A stretch of 64,000 bases of DNA from Dellaglioa algida DSM 15638 (lineage in GTDB: Bacteria > Bacillota > Bacilli > Lactobacillales > Lactobacillaceae): contig NZ_AZDI01000002.1 in NCBI RefSeq assembly GCF_001434695.1, positions 186,001-250,000 of the forward strand, read 5' to 3'. Below are positions 26,573 to 35,476 of the stretch, piece after piece. Made by a program: the position numbers and the translations under genes. Position 1 is the stretch's first letter; every line of letters begins with the position of its first letter. The notes under the pieces were generated by a model. It had not been told where the DNA came from. It did not search any database and worked only from the letters and a program-made list of their open reading frames with translations.

Positions 26573-27046
26573 TTACTTTTTAAGAGCGGGTGTATTGCTT
26601 AAATCAGTTCTAACAACTAAAACATCTGAAGTTGCTACTCGAGTTACGTACTCCGTAACTGATCCAATTAATAAACGTTCAACCGTATTTAAACCGGTAG
26701 CACCAATCACGATTAAATCAATATCTAAATTGATTGGAACATTTTTGGCAATCACAACTTTAGGAGAGCCATATTCAATTGAAAAATCGACATTTTTAAG
26801 ACCAGCTGATTTTGCTTGTTCAATATACTTATTTAATGTTTCTTTTGCTGTATCACTAACTTGTTCAACCATTGACGTATCAAAACTTGAGATATTTTGG
26901 AATGCTCGAGTATCAATAACGTGTAAAAGATGAAGTGTAGAATCCTCGCCATTTCTTAAAGCCACTTGTACAGCTTTTTCAAATGCTAATTTTGCTTCAT
27001 CCGAACCATCTACAGGAACTAAAATATTTTTATATTGTTGTAACAT
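26573..27046 (-). CDS. Universal stress protein (UspA family)
   Basis: A 157-residue cytoplasmic Usp. ILVPVDGSDEA opens it. The ATP-binding loop is GATGLNTVERLLIGSVTEYV, of the G-2x-G-9x-G-S/T type, so it probably binds ATP. GAGGTGG lies 7 bases before the ATG at 27046. Earlier in-frame Mets overlap the ribosome-binding site. It stands alone in the same direction as 6S RNA and rarA. Confidence 0.9.
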   Translation of the reverse strand: MLQQYKNILVPVDGSDEAKLAFEKAVQVALRNGEDSTLHLLHVIDTRAFQNISSFDTSMVEQVSDTAKETLNKYIEQAKSAGLKNVDFSIEYGSPKVVIAKNVPINLDIDLIVIGATGLNTVERLLIGSVTEYVTRVATSDVLVVRTDLSNTPALKK

Positions 27047-27129
27047 GGTCATCCACCTCTTTCTTTTGTATACCTTCATTTTACGACAAATTTGATGAAA
27101 ATAGAAGTAAAAACGGTTACAAAGTTAGC

Positions 27130-27414
27130 TTAATGCATAAAAAATGATAAAACAATGGTTAAGGCACCAACCGTGAGACAGGATAAGGCAACGAAAATGC
27201 CGTAAAATATGGGGATGAAGACAATAATTGAAATTAATCCAATTAGACCTTCAACGCCGATAATTACCCCAAAAATAATTAACGTTATACTCAGCGCGGG
27301 GTTTGTTTCAGGTTTAAAAATCATAAAATTTTTGCCACGGTGAGAGAATAAATAGTAACCGATCGTTAAAAGTAACAATGCAAGAACGGCTAACAGTATT
27401 CGGATTATAATCAT
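27130..27414 (-). CDS. Small three-segment membrane protein
   Basis: A 94-residue protein with three hydrophobic segments and a short polar loop (SHRGKNFMIFKPETNP) after the first. AAAGGAG precedes the ATG at 27414. I do not recognise a family. It starts just after the 6S RNA terminator. Confidence 0.6.
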   Translation of the reverse strand: MIIIRILLAVLALLLLTIGYYLFSHRGKNFMIFKPETNPALSITLIIFGVIIGVEGLIGLISIIVFIPIFYGIFVALSCLTVGALTIVLSFFMH

Positions 27415-27437
27415 AAAATCTCCTTTATTATTAACAT

Positions 27438-27471
27438 AAAAAAAGCCTGAACAAACAAAGTTTGTCCAGGC
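27438..27471 (-). terminator. Terminator of the 6S RNA transcript
   Basis: A 12-bp stem with one mismatch (27445-27456 / 27460-27471), followed on the minus strand by seven U residues (27438-27444). Confidence 0.85.
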
Positions 27472-27681
27472 CATCAAAGCAAAAGCTTTGGAAAATCCGC
27501 GTAGTGCCGTTAATCATCTTCGTGAGTTGAGCCCGCAATAAAGCAGGTGGCATCGACTGTACTAACCTCTAACTACCAAGTGAAATGGCTTGAAATTAAT
27601 TAGCCTATTAAGTCAACGCCTAGATATAATTATTTGTTCGGTCAACATTCTAATAAGATAACGCGTACACTTCAGAACTTC
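27438..27681 (-). ncRNA. ssrS: Probable 6S RNA (regulator of RNA polymerase)
   Basis: A non-coding minus-strand transcript of about 240 bases with its own promoter and terminator. It lies beside rarA, as bsrA does in Bacillus subtilis (next to yrvN/rarA). The ends can form a long interrupted closing stem: GTTCTGAAGTGTACGCG near the 5' end pairs with CGCGGATTTTCCAAAGC near the 3' end, 13 of 17 positions including G-U. That is the 6S layout, a closing stem around a large central bulge. I could not fold the centre. Confidence 0.6.
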
Positions 27682-27687
27682 ATCCTT

Positions 27688-27716
27688 AATATAGCACAGA
27701 CATCTTAAACGTGCAA
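27688..27716 (-). promoter_or_regulatory. Promoter of the 6S RNA gene
   Basis: On the minus strand TTGCAC (27711-27716), 17 bases, then TATATT (27688-27693) with an extended -10 TG. This is a strong sigma-A pattern, with start near 27681. Confidence 0.7.
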
Positions 27717-27741
27717 CAATTATGATGTAAGCGTGAACAGG

Positions 27742-29013
27742 TCATTTTTTTGATGGATGTAATTTACCGTATTGTTCTTTAAGTGCCTGTTCATAACGCC
27801 CATTGCTTTTTGGTTCATAGTAGTCTGCATTTTTTAGTTTATCTGGTAGATATTGTTGACTAACCCAGTCATTTGGGTAGTCGTGAGGAAATTTGTATCC
27901 GATACCACGACCTAAATCCTCTGCGCCTTTGTAGTGGGAGTCTTTCAGGTAAGCAGGAATTTCACCAAATCCACCTTTTTCAATATCAGCAATTGCATTA
28001 TTGATAGCGACGTTAGCTGAATTGGATTTGGGTGATAGACAAAGATCGATTACTGCATTTGATAATGGAATTTTTGCTTCTGGGAATCCAATTTTTTCTG
28101 CTGCTTGAACAGCCGTTACAGTTCGGGCACATGCGGCAGGACTACTTAAACCAATATCTTCATAGGCCATTGTAATCAAGCGTCTTGCAATCGTAGGTAG
28201 GTCACCAGCCAGGATTAAACGTCCTAAGTAATGAAGAGCGGCGTTAACATCTGAACCCCGTACTGATTTTTGAAAAGCTGAAATAACATCATAATGTGCA
28301 TCGCCATCTTTATCATGTGTGAGTGCTTTTTTCTGTAAGCACTCCTCGATGATTGTTAACGTTAAAAAGATAACCCCAGAATCATCAGCGGGTGTTGATT
28401 TAGCGGCTAACTCGAGAGCATTTAACGAACTACGTAAATCGCCATTAGTCGCTCGAGCTAAATGTAATCGGGCGTTAGACTCCAAATCAATATCGAGCTC
28501 GCCGAGACCAACTTTTTTATCAGTCAATGCACGGTCAATTGCAATTTCAATATCTTGTTCGTCCAAAGGTTTTACTTCAAAAATTTGAGTTCGACTTCTG
28601 ATGGCCGGGTTAATTGTAATGTAAGGATTCTCAGTTGTAGCACCAATTAAAATAATTCGACCACTTTCTAAGTGTGGTAACAAGAAATCTTGTTTTGGTT
28701 TTGTTAGTCGATGAATTTCATCTAAAAGTAAAATAACAGTACCGCTCATTTTGGCTTCTTCTGCCACGACTTCAAGATCTTTTTTTGAATCTGTTGCCGC
28801 ATTTAATTTACGAAATGCATATTGAGTTGATCCGGCAATAGCACTGGCAATACTCGTTTTACCAGTACCAGGGGGTCCATACAGGATCATGGAAGAAAGT
28901 AGTTTGGCGTCGACCATACGTCTAATGATTTTACCGGGTCCAACAAGATGCTGTTGACCGACAACTTCTTCAATTTTTGTTGGTCGCATTCTAAATGCAA
29001 GTGGTTGTAACAT
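27742..29013 (-). CDS. rarA: RarA (MgsA), replication-associated recombination AAA+ ATPase
   Basis: A 423-residue AAA+ clamp-loader-like ATPase acting at stalled forks. Walker A is GPPGTGKTS and Walker B LLLDEIHRL. ATTENPYITINPA and RSRTQIFEVKPL are typical, and the C-terminal tetramerisation region has YEDIGLSSPAA and KFPHDYPNDWVSQQYLP. The length is normal. AAAGGAG precedes the start. Confidence 0.95.
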   Translation of the reverse strand: MLQPLAFRMRPTKIEEVVGQQHLVGPGKIIRRMVDAKLLSSMILYGPPGTGKTSIASAIAGSTQYAFRKLNAATDSKKDLEVVAEEAKMSGTVILLLDEIHRLTKPKQDFLLPHLESGRIILIGATTENPYITINPAIRSRTQIFEVKPLDEQDIEIAIDRALTDKKVGLGELDIDLESNARLHLARATNGDLRSSLNALELAAKSTPADDSGVIFLTLTIIEECLQKKALTHDKDGDAHYDVISAFQKSVRGSDVNAALHYLGRLILAGDLPTIARRLITMAYEDIGLSSPAACARTVTAVQAAEKIGFPEAKIPLSNAVIDLCLSPKSNSANVAINNAIADIEKGGFGEIPAYLKDSHYKGAEDLGRGIGYKFPHDYPNDWVSQQYLPDKLKNADYYEPKSNGRYEQALKEQYGKLHPSKK

Positions 29014-29155
29014 GAATGATGACTCCTTTCGCGTTAATTACTAAGGAATAGTATAGCATAGTAGCATGAGTTTAATTGCCAAAATGTATCGTAAATAAGA
29101 GGGTTAAATGCCAATATTTGGTATACTGTAGAAGGAAACTGAAAGGGATGATGAT

Positions 29156-31420
29156 ATGGAATTAGACGCAATTGGATTAAAAATACAAGAAGAAGAATTG
29201 GGACCATTGCTCAGGCGGTCACTAATTGGTTTGGAGAGAGAATCACAGAGGGTTATGAATACGGGTATTTTGAGTTCCACGGACCATCCTCAATCATTAG
29301 GTGACAGACTGAAGCATAATTATATAAAAACGGACTTTGGTGAATCACAAATGGAATTTATTACGCCACCAATTGAAGGCGCTGATAACGTTGTGAACTA
29401 CTTAGACGCTATTCAACAAGTTGCGACCCAAAATTTACCGGATAATGAACAATTTTGGACACTAAGTTCGCTTCCTGAATTACCGGATGATGAGTCTAAA
29501 ATTAGGGTCGCTCACCCAGACGAAAAAGGTTTTCTATATAGAAACAAATTAATAAAGAAATATGGTAAAAAAAGACAACTTTTCACGTCTGTACATCTTA
29601 ACTTTAGTCTTTCAGAAAAGTTAATTCAGGCGTTATTCACATCTGAGTTCCATAATTATTTTGATTCGTATATAGAATTTCATAATTTTATCTATTTAAA
29701 AATTGGTCGTAAACTCGTACAAAACAGGTGGTTGCTAACTTACTTGTTTGGGGCAACGCCAATCTATAATAGCAACGATAATAGTATTAACGATCCCGTT
29801 AGAAGTGTTAGGAATAGTGAACTTGGTTATACCAATATAGACGATTCTATTCAAGCATCTTATCAATCTATCGAGACCTACGTTACGTCATTGAAAAAAA
29901 TGGTTCAAGAGGGAAAACTGTTATCATTTTCTGAATTCTATGGGGACGTTCAATTTAAGTCAATCGACAAAAATGAGGATTCCTTGATTTCAAATGGTAT
30001 CAATTATTTTGAATTGAGTGGATTAGATGTTGATCCATTTTCACGCGTAGGTATTAAGGGTGAGACGATTAAATTTATCCAATTACTGTCAGCTTATTTT
30101 CTAATGACGCCTGATTTGGCGGAAGACGAAGTTGACCTGACCTTACTTAAAGCAAAACAGCTTAATGACAAGGTTGCGATGGAGGACCCTAGGACTAAGT
30201 CAGTTACTAAAAATGCCGGGATAAAGTTATTAGATGAATTAATTCTATTTAATAATAATTTCTATTTGGATGATGAATTAAAAGACGAGTTGGTCAGTTA
30301 TAAAGAGCAGTTTGAACAACCTGAATTAAGTTTAAGTGCAAGAATCAATGATCAAGTGATTAATCAATCGCTGGTTAATTTTGCAATGAACCAAGCGAAT
30401 TTAAATAAACGCTTCTATCAATCACAATTAAATTCGCTAACTGGATTCAATAATTACTCAAGTAATACGCAGCTTATTTTGGCTGGATTATTAAAAAAAG
30501 GATTACGCTTTGACCTCGTTGATGATGACGGTGATGTTATCAGAATTAACGGACATTTATTGCAACATGGGACAATTTCAGATTTAGACTCAAGTATATT
30601 AAATCAAATTGTACATGACAAACAAACGCTGAAAAAAGTACTGGGACAGATTGATATCAAGGTTCCCAGCGGAATTAGCGTACGTAGTCTAGACGAGGCA
30701 ATGGATTATTATCCTGACATTGTCGGTAAGGCGTTAGTTGTTAAGCCTAGGTTCGTTAAAAGCAGCCAAGTGACGCACATCTTCCGAGTGGCACCAACGC
30801 TAAATGAATATAGAGAAGCAATTAAACGAAATTTACTGGTAGACACTCAAGTTTTAATTGAGCAAATTGTTGTTGGTTCAGTTTATCGGTTTATGATGGT
30901 TGATGGGCGTGTGCAAGGAGTTGTTGAAAGGTTGCCCGTCAGTGTAGTTGGTGATGGTCGACAAACGTTAGCAGAATTAATTGCGCAAAAAAATGCGAAA
31001 ATAGGTCGATCTAGTCGGGGCCCTTGGCACCAACTTAATTTGCTAGAAGTTGAGAGGCAAACGTTGGAAACACAGGGCATAATTGAAACGACTATTATTC
31101 CAAGAGGATCTGAAGCCATTATTCGATACGATAATAATTTTAATGCTGGGGCTAGCCAGAACGAAGTTAGTGGGCAAATGGACGATTCCTACGTTTCATT
31201 AATAGAGGACTATGCCAAACGATTAAAAATAATGATTGGAGCATTTGATGTGGTAATACCCAATTTGTATATACCATATGATGCGAAACATGCGGATTCA
31301 TTGATCGTTCTTTCAGTTGAAACAAGTCCGGATTTAGCGATTAATTCATTTCCAAATTTTGGAGATAAACAAGTTATCGCCGATAGAATTATAGAACTTC
31401 TACAAAAAAATAAGAACTAA
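29156..31420 (+). CDS. gshF: GshF, bifunctional glutamate-cysteine ligase/glutathione synthetase
   Basis: A 754-residue fusion enzyme that makes glutathione from Glu, Cys and Gly in one chain, as in Streptococcus and some lactobacilli. The first half (to about 460) is the gamma-glutamylcysteine ligase, with GLERESQRV and FGESQMEFITPP. The second half is an ATP-grasp domain with VVKPRFVKSSQV, IEQIVVGSVYRFMMVDGRV and a late ETSPDLAINSFPN. Length matches the family. It stands alone and should support thiol redox protection. Confidence 0.93.
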   Translation: MELDAIGLKIQEEELGPLLRRSLIGLERESQRVMNTGILSSTDHPQSLGDRLKHNYIKTDFGESQMEFITPPIEGADNVVNYLDAIQQVATQNLPDNEQFWTLSSLPELPDDESKIRVAHPDEKGFLYRNKLIKKYGKKRQLFTSVHLNFSLSEKLIQALFTSEFHNYFDSYIEFHNFIYLKIGRKLVQNRWLLTYLFGATPIYNSNDNSINDPVRSVRNSELGYTNIDDSIQASYQSIETYVTSLKKMVQEGKLLSFSEFYGDVQFKSIDKNEDSLISNGINYFELSGLDVDPFSRVGIKGETIKFIQLLSAYFLMTPDLAEDEVDLTLLKAKQLNDKVAMEDPRTKSVTKNAGIKLLDELILFNNNFYLDDELKDELVSYKEQFEQPELSLSARINDQVINQSLVNFAMNQANLNKRFYQSQLNSLTGFNNYSSNTQLILAGLLKKGLRFDLVDDDGDVIRINGHLLQHGTISDLDSSILNQIVHDKQTLKKVLGQIDIKVPSGISVRSLDEAMDYYPDIVGKALVVKPRFVKSSQVTHIFRVAPTLNEYREAIKRNLLVDTQVLIEQIVVGSVYRFMMVDGRVQGVVERLPVSVVGDGRQTLAELIAQKNAKIGRSSRGPWHQLNLLEVERQTLETQGIIETTIIPRGSEAIIRYDNNFNAGASQNEVSGQMDDSYVSLIEDYAKRLKIMIGAFDVVIPNLYIPYDAKHADSLIVLSVETSPDLAINSFPNFGDKQVIADRIIELLQKNKN

Positions 31421-31458
31421 ACCTAACGCTTAATAGATAATGGCGTTAAGTTTAGTTC
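31414..31458. terminator. Long hairpin between convergent genes
   Basis: 16-base arms with one mismatch (31414-31429 / 31443-31458) covering the gshF stop. No T run follows, so its termination strength is uncertain. Confidence 0.5.
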
Positions 31459-31466
31459 TCACTGGC

Positions 31467-31913
31467 TTAGTCAAATAGATTTTCAAAAAACGATTTTTTA
31501 CTTTGTTGTGGTTCACTTTTAACGATTGGATACTTCTCATTGATTGCAATAACAGGTTCATTTATTGCCGTTTTTTCAGTTGCAACAACCAAGCCCATAA
31601 TCTCAGCACCTGCTGGATCTTCACTATTTGATGTTAATGTAAAATTAACATTGTGCTGATGAGCTAGTGTGATATAAGGTGCCAGTGAATCTTGATCAAT
31701 CATACCGTTTAGTAAGACGCGGTAGTCCGGATGAGCTACTAATTCTTTTTCGAATCCAGTCATATTATCGGCAGCCGTCACCTCGTCAATTGTCATTGCT
31801 AAACTGACCCGTTCTCTGAATGTACCTAAGTATTTTCTTTGTTCGTCTGGATGAAGCTGTGGGACCCCATACAATCCAGATTGAAGATGCGGGTCTATAT
31901 TATTATCAGTCAT
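31467..31913 (-). CDS. YueI family protein (DUF1694)
   Basis: A 148-residue cytoplasmic protein with the YueI pattern: LYGVPQLHPDEQRKYLGTFRERV at the N-terminus, a central IDQDSLAPYI, and a Lys-rich tail ending SFFENLFD. The function is unknown. I start it at 31913, where the ribosome-binding site is a weak GGTGG; an ATG 4 codons upstream is also possible. Confidence 0.8.
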   Translation of the reverse strand: MTDNNIDPHLQSGLYGVPQLHPDEQRKYLGTFRERVSLAMTIDEVTAADNMTGFEKELVAHPDYRVLLNGMIDQDSLAPYITLAHQHNVNFTLTSNSEDPAGAEIMGLVVATEKTAINEPVIAINEKYPIVKSEPQQSKKSFFENLFD

Positions 31914-31982
31914 TGTTGTTACCACCTTCTATATAAGTTATGTTTTTAGCATACCATGTTTGGTACAAAAGGAGAGAATGAA

Positions 31983-32600
31983 ATGTTTATTAAAGACGAT
32001 TTCTTGATTTTTAAAGATCAGACCTTAGATGGTCGATTGGAAAAGATTAAAGCAATTATTGATCCAAAATTTGAAACAATGGGTACCGAGCTAATACCGT
32101 TTTTAAACAAACAGTTAGATAGTGAAATGTATTTGCATATTGCAAAACACGCACGAAGATCGAAAAATCCGCCACCCGATACTTGGATGGCTTTTAGTGG
32201 GAACAAGCGTGGTTATAAAATGATGCCTCATTTCGAGATTGGGTACTGGGATGATCGGTTATTCATCTGGTTATCAGCACTCGCAGATATTAAAGATAAA
32301 AGCGCGTATGGAAATAATGTCGTTGAATCAGTTAAAATGATTCAAGAATTAGATAGTTCATTTGTTCGATCAGTGGATCATACAAACAAAGAAGCGACAG
32401 TTGCAGCAAATATGATTACGCAAGCTGATGGTCAAAAGTGGAGTCAGGTACAGACCAGGGAATTATTGATAGGTCAAAACTTAGACGTAACGGATAAGTT
32501 TTTTGAGTTGGATAAAGACGAACAACTTAATTATTTAAGGCAAACGCTGATACCATTAATTGAAATATATAAAATTTGGACAAAAAAAACATCTCATTAA
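31983..32600 (+). CDS. DUF1054 (YktB) family protein
   Basis: A 205-residue protein of the YktB/UPF0637 group: AKHARRSKNPPPDTWMAF, KMMPHFEIGYWDDRLFIW and a C-terminal IPLIEIYKIW. The function is unknown. GGAGAG serves the ATG at 31983; an earlier in-frame start at 31956 overlaps the ribosome-binding site. Confidence 0.82.
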   Translation: MFIKDDFLIFKDQTLDGRLEKIKAIIDPKFETMGTELIPFLNKQLDSEMYLHIAKHARRSKNPPPDTWMAFSGNKRGYKMMPHFEIGYWDDRLFIWLSALADIKDKSAYGNNVVESVKMIQELDSSFVRSVDHTNKEATVAANMITQADGQKWSQVQTRELLIGQNLDVTDKFFELDKDEQLNYLRQTLIPLIEIYKIWTKKTSH

Positions 32601-32616
32601 AAATGAGATGTTTTTT
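32584..32616. terminator. Bidirectional terminator between DUF1054 gene and rpsD
   Basis: A 15-bp perfect stem (32584-32598 / 32602-32616) with a 3-base loop and A/T flanks. Confidence 0.9.
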
Positions 32617-32625
32617 ATTTTGAAA

Positions 32626-33234
32626 TTATAATTTGTTGTAGTATTCAACGATAAGTGATTCGTCAATATCTGCTTCAAGTTCTTCACGTTCTGGTAAACG
32701 AGTTAATGAACCCTCTAATTTATCAGCATCAAATTGTACAAATTGTGGGCGACCAACTAATGCTTCCATTGAGTCTTTAACAATTTGTAAAGATTTTGAT
32801 TTTTCACGTAATGAGATTACTTGACCAATTTCAACAGCGTATGAAGGGATATCAACACGGTTGCCATCAACAGTAATATGACCATGGTTTACCAATTGAC
32901 GAGCTTGACGACGAGTAGAAGCCAAACCTAAACGATAAACAACGTTGTCTAAACGACCTTCAAGTAAGAGCATGAAGTTAACACCATGCTTACCTTCGCG
33001 AATTGTACCAGCTTTAATAAATAAGTTAGCAAATTGACGTTCTGATAAACCGTACATCATACGAAGTTTTTGTTTTTCTCGTAATTGTAAACCATATTCT
33101 GATAATTTACGGCGATTGTTTTGACCATGATCACCGGGTGCATAAGGACGACGAGCTAATTCTTTACCAGTACCTGTTAAAGAAAGACCTAATCGACGTG
33201 AAACTTTCCAACTTGGGCCAGTATAACGTGACAT
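32626..33234 (-). CDS. rpsD: 30S ribosomal protein S4
   Basis: A 202-residue S4 starting [16 protein letters not shown]. It has the S4 RNA-binding segment [21 protein letters not shown], followed by [16 protein letters not shown]. No zinc Cys cluster is present (C- form). GGAGGAAT precedes the ATG at 33234. A longer open frame to 33390 is only the structured leader. Confidence 0.97.
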   Translation of the reverse strand: MSRYTGPSWKVSRRLGLSLTGTGKELARRPYAPGDHGQNNRRKLSEYGLQLREKQKLRMMYGLSERQFANLFIKAGTIREGKHGVNFMLLLEGRLDNVVYRLGLASTRRQARQLVNHGHITVDGNRVDIPSYAVEIGQVISLREKSKSLQIVKDSMEALVGRPQFVQFDADKLEGSLTRLPEREELEADIDESLIVEYYNKL

Positions 33235-33409
33235 ATATAAATTCCTCCAATATTTGTTTTGGAGTAAAATAATCCTTTGTGAGCTTAGTATTCGTGCAGT
33301 TTGTTTTGCAATGTTCACCTTTGCAGCTGAAAGGGTACTAATTGAACCAAGAAAATTGGGCAACAAACTGTTGACGAGCTTACCGCTCACCGCTGCATTA
33401 TTTTACACA
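33235..33409 (-). promoter_or_regulatory. Structured leader of rpsD (probable S4 autoregulatory leader)
   Basis: The leader folds into nested long-range pairings. GTAAAATAAT pairs with ATTATTTTAC, GTGAGC with GCTCAC, and CAGTTTGTT with AACAAACTG. The outer arm ends just before the ribosome-binding site. Firmicutes rpsD genes are known to carry an S4-binding leader here. Matching to the Rfam model was not possible. Confidence 0.65.
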
Positions 33410-33415
33410 AGATTC

Positions 33416-33444
33416 ATCATACTGTCTTTAGAGACTAATGTCAA
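33416..33444 (-). promoter_or_regulatory. Promoter of rpsD
   Basis: On the minus strand a perfect TTGACA (33439-33444), 17 bases, then TATGAT (33416-33421), placing the start just before the leader. Confidence 0.8.
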
Positions 33445-33606
33445 TCTGTATTCATGTTTGTTTACATGCCAAATCAATTTTCTTTCCATAATATTATAGA
33501 AAGCTAGTGAACGCTTTAAAGGTCTATGATATAATGATTAGAAGCATAAAATTTGAATGTGAATAATTGGATATAAATTTTAGTAAGCTAAAGGCGGGAT
33601 TAGGAT

Positions 33607-35328
33607 ATGACACAGATTTTTGTTGGAATAATAGTAGTAGCCATTATTATCTATGCAACGGCGTTTTTTCTTCAGAAGCGTAATGAAAAAAAATTCGAAA
33701 CATTTCGTAACCAAGTAGAGGTTATTTTTAATTCTGAAGTTGAAGAACAACTTCGATTAACGAAAGATTTGGGACTGACCGGAGAGAGTCTAAAAACTTT
33801 CTCAGCGTTAGAATCAGATTTTAAAGAAGTAAAAAATGCAAAACTACCTAAAATTACAATACAAATCGATGAAGCTTATGAAGCAAATGCGAAATATCAA
33901 TTTCTTTCTAATCGCCAATTGACAGCAGAAATTGAAGTTAAATTAATTTCAATTAATAAGACGCTTGAAGGTATTAAAAAGGCTTTGGTATCTTTGAAGA
34001 AAAGTGATGAGAGTAATCATCAGGCAGTTGACTCGCTTGAAAAAAAATATCAAGATTTACGTAAAACGTTATTATCAAAAAACTTTTCTTATGGACCTAG
34101 TATCGATAAGTTAGAGGATAAATTAACGGGTCTTGAAGACGATTTTGATCGTTTTTCAACGTTGACTTCCGCTGGTGATCACGATACGGCGGAAAAAGTT
34201 TTGGGTAACTTGAGAGAAGACACGGCATCGCTTGAAAAAATTCTTGAAGAAATCCCACCATTATATAAGAGCTTAAAAAATGAATTTCCTGATCAACTTG
34301 CAGAACTACAATCAGGTTACATGAAATTAATTGATGAAAATTATAATTTTCCAATTGCTGATGAGATTCCTAAACAAATTGATGAGTTACAGACGGGTGT
34401 CGATAAAGCATTAGCTGAATTGGAAACGTTAGAAGTTGCCACAACCAGCGTTGAGGTTAACGATATTGCTAACCAAATTGACTATTTATATGATGTCATG
34501 GAAAAGGAACTAACTGCAAAAGATAAATTGGAGAAACAAGAGACTAGTTACCGTAAATTTATCGACCACGCTGAAAAGCAAAGTCAGATGCTTTTGGTAG
34601 AATTAGACAGACTAGGTCAAAATTATGAATTAGACCATAACGAATTAGAGGATGCGCAAAAGTTAGGTCGAGAGATTGCAACCATCAATTCACAATATGA
34701 TATTGATAAGGCCGCCATCGAATCGGGTGACGCAATCTATAGTGAGGTAGAAGATCGCGTTGAACAAAATTCTAAGTCGTTAGAAAATATCGAACTGGAA
34801 CAACAAAAAATTAATCATAGTATTCAGGATTTACGAAGTGATGAGAAAAAGGCTAGCGCAACAATTCAAAGATTTGATATTGAGTTACATCAAATTAAGC
34901 GTCAAGTTGAGCAAGTTAATCTTCCTGGATTGCCAAATGATTACTTGGACTTTTTTTATGTTGTTAGCGATGAAATTGAAGCAGTTGAAGTAGCCATCGG
35001 AAAGTTAAAAATTAACATTGAAAAAATTACTAAACAAATTATTGATATTGAAGCAGATCTTGAAAAATTACAAGACAAAACGCATGATTTGATTGATAGT
35101 GCATCATTGTCAGAGAGCTTATTGCAATATGCGAATAGATTTAGAAATTCGAATGAAGAGATTGCAATCGCATTCGGTAAGGCACAACAATTATTTAATA
35201 ATGATTTTAATTATGCGGCTAGTTTAGAAACAATTGCGACGGCTTTAGATAAAGTTGAACCTGGGTCGTATAAGAAGATTGAAAAACAATACTATGATAA
35301 TATAGACGACGACTTTGAAATTGAATAG
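33607..35328 (+). CDS. ezrA: EzrA, septation ring formation regulator
   Basis: A 573-residue protein with one N-terminal transmembrane helix (residues 3-21) and then almost entirely spectrin-like coiled coil, as in EzrA. It restrains and organises FtsZ at the membrane. AAGGCGGGA precedes the start, and TATAAT lies at 33532-33537. It ends in acidic residues (DDDFEIE). A terminator follows. Confidence 0.93.
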   Translation: MTQIFVGIIVVAIIIYATAFFLQKRNEKKFETFRNQVEVIFNSEVEEQLRLTKDLGLTGESLKTFSALESDFKEVKNAKLPKITIQIDEAYEANAKYQFLSNRQLTAEIEVKLISINKTLEGIKKALVSLKKSDESNHQAVDSLEKKYQDLRKTLLSKNFSYGPSIDKLEDKLTGLEDDFDRFSTLTSAGDHDTAEKVLGNLREDTASLEKILEEIPPLYKSLKNEFPDQLAELQSGYMKLIDENYNFPIADEIPKQIDELQTGVDKALAELETLEVATTSVEVNDIANQIDYLYDVMEKELTAKDKLEKQETSYRKFIDHAEKQSQMLLVELDRLGQNYELDHNELEDAQKLGREIATINSQYDIDKAAIESGDAIYSEVEDRVEQNSKSLENIELEQQKINHSIQDLRSDEKKASATIQRFDIELHQIKRQVEQVNLPGLPNDYLDFFYVVSDEIEAVEVAIGKLKINIEKITKQIIDIEADLEKLQDKTHDLIDSASLSESLLQYANRFRNSNEEIAIAFGKAQQLFNNDFNYAASLETIATALDKVEPGSYKKIEKQYYDNIDDDFEIE

Positions 35329-35336
35329 TAATCATT

Positions 35337-35380
35337 AAAGTGGGGGCTAGAACAAAAAATTGTTCAGTCGCCACTTTTAT
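35337..35380 (+). terminator. Terminator of ezrA
   Basis: A long imperfect stem (35337-35355 / 35360-35377) with an A-rich loop, followed by TTTAT. Confidence 0.75.
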
Positions 35381-35476
35381 ATTTAATAAAGAAACACCAG
35401 GGATGAATTAAAAGTGTTAATCTGATACGAAGTATATTATAATGAGAAAAGTATTTTTCAGAAAAGAAGGTAGCTA

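Noticed and set aside
33235-33390. A 52-residue N-terminal extension of ribosomal protein S4.
   Set aside because: S4 begins MSRYTGPS at 33234 with a GGAGG site; the extension is the folded leader and shows no protein-like conservation.
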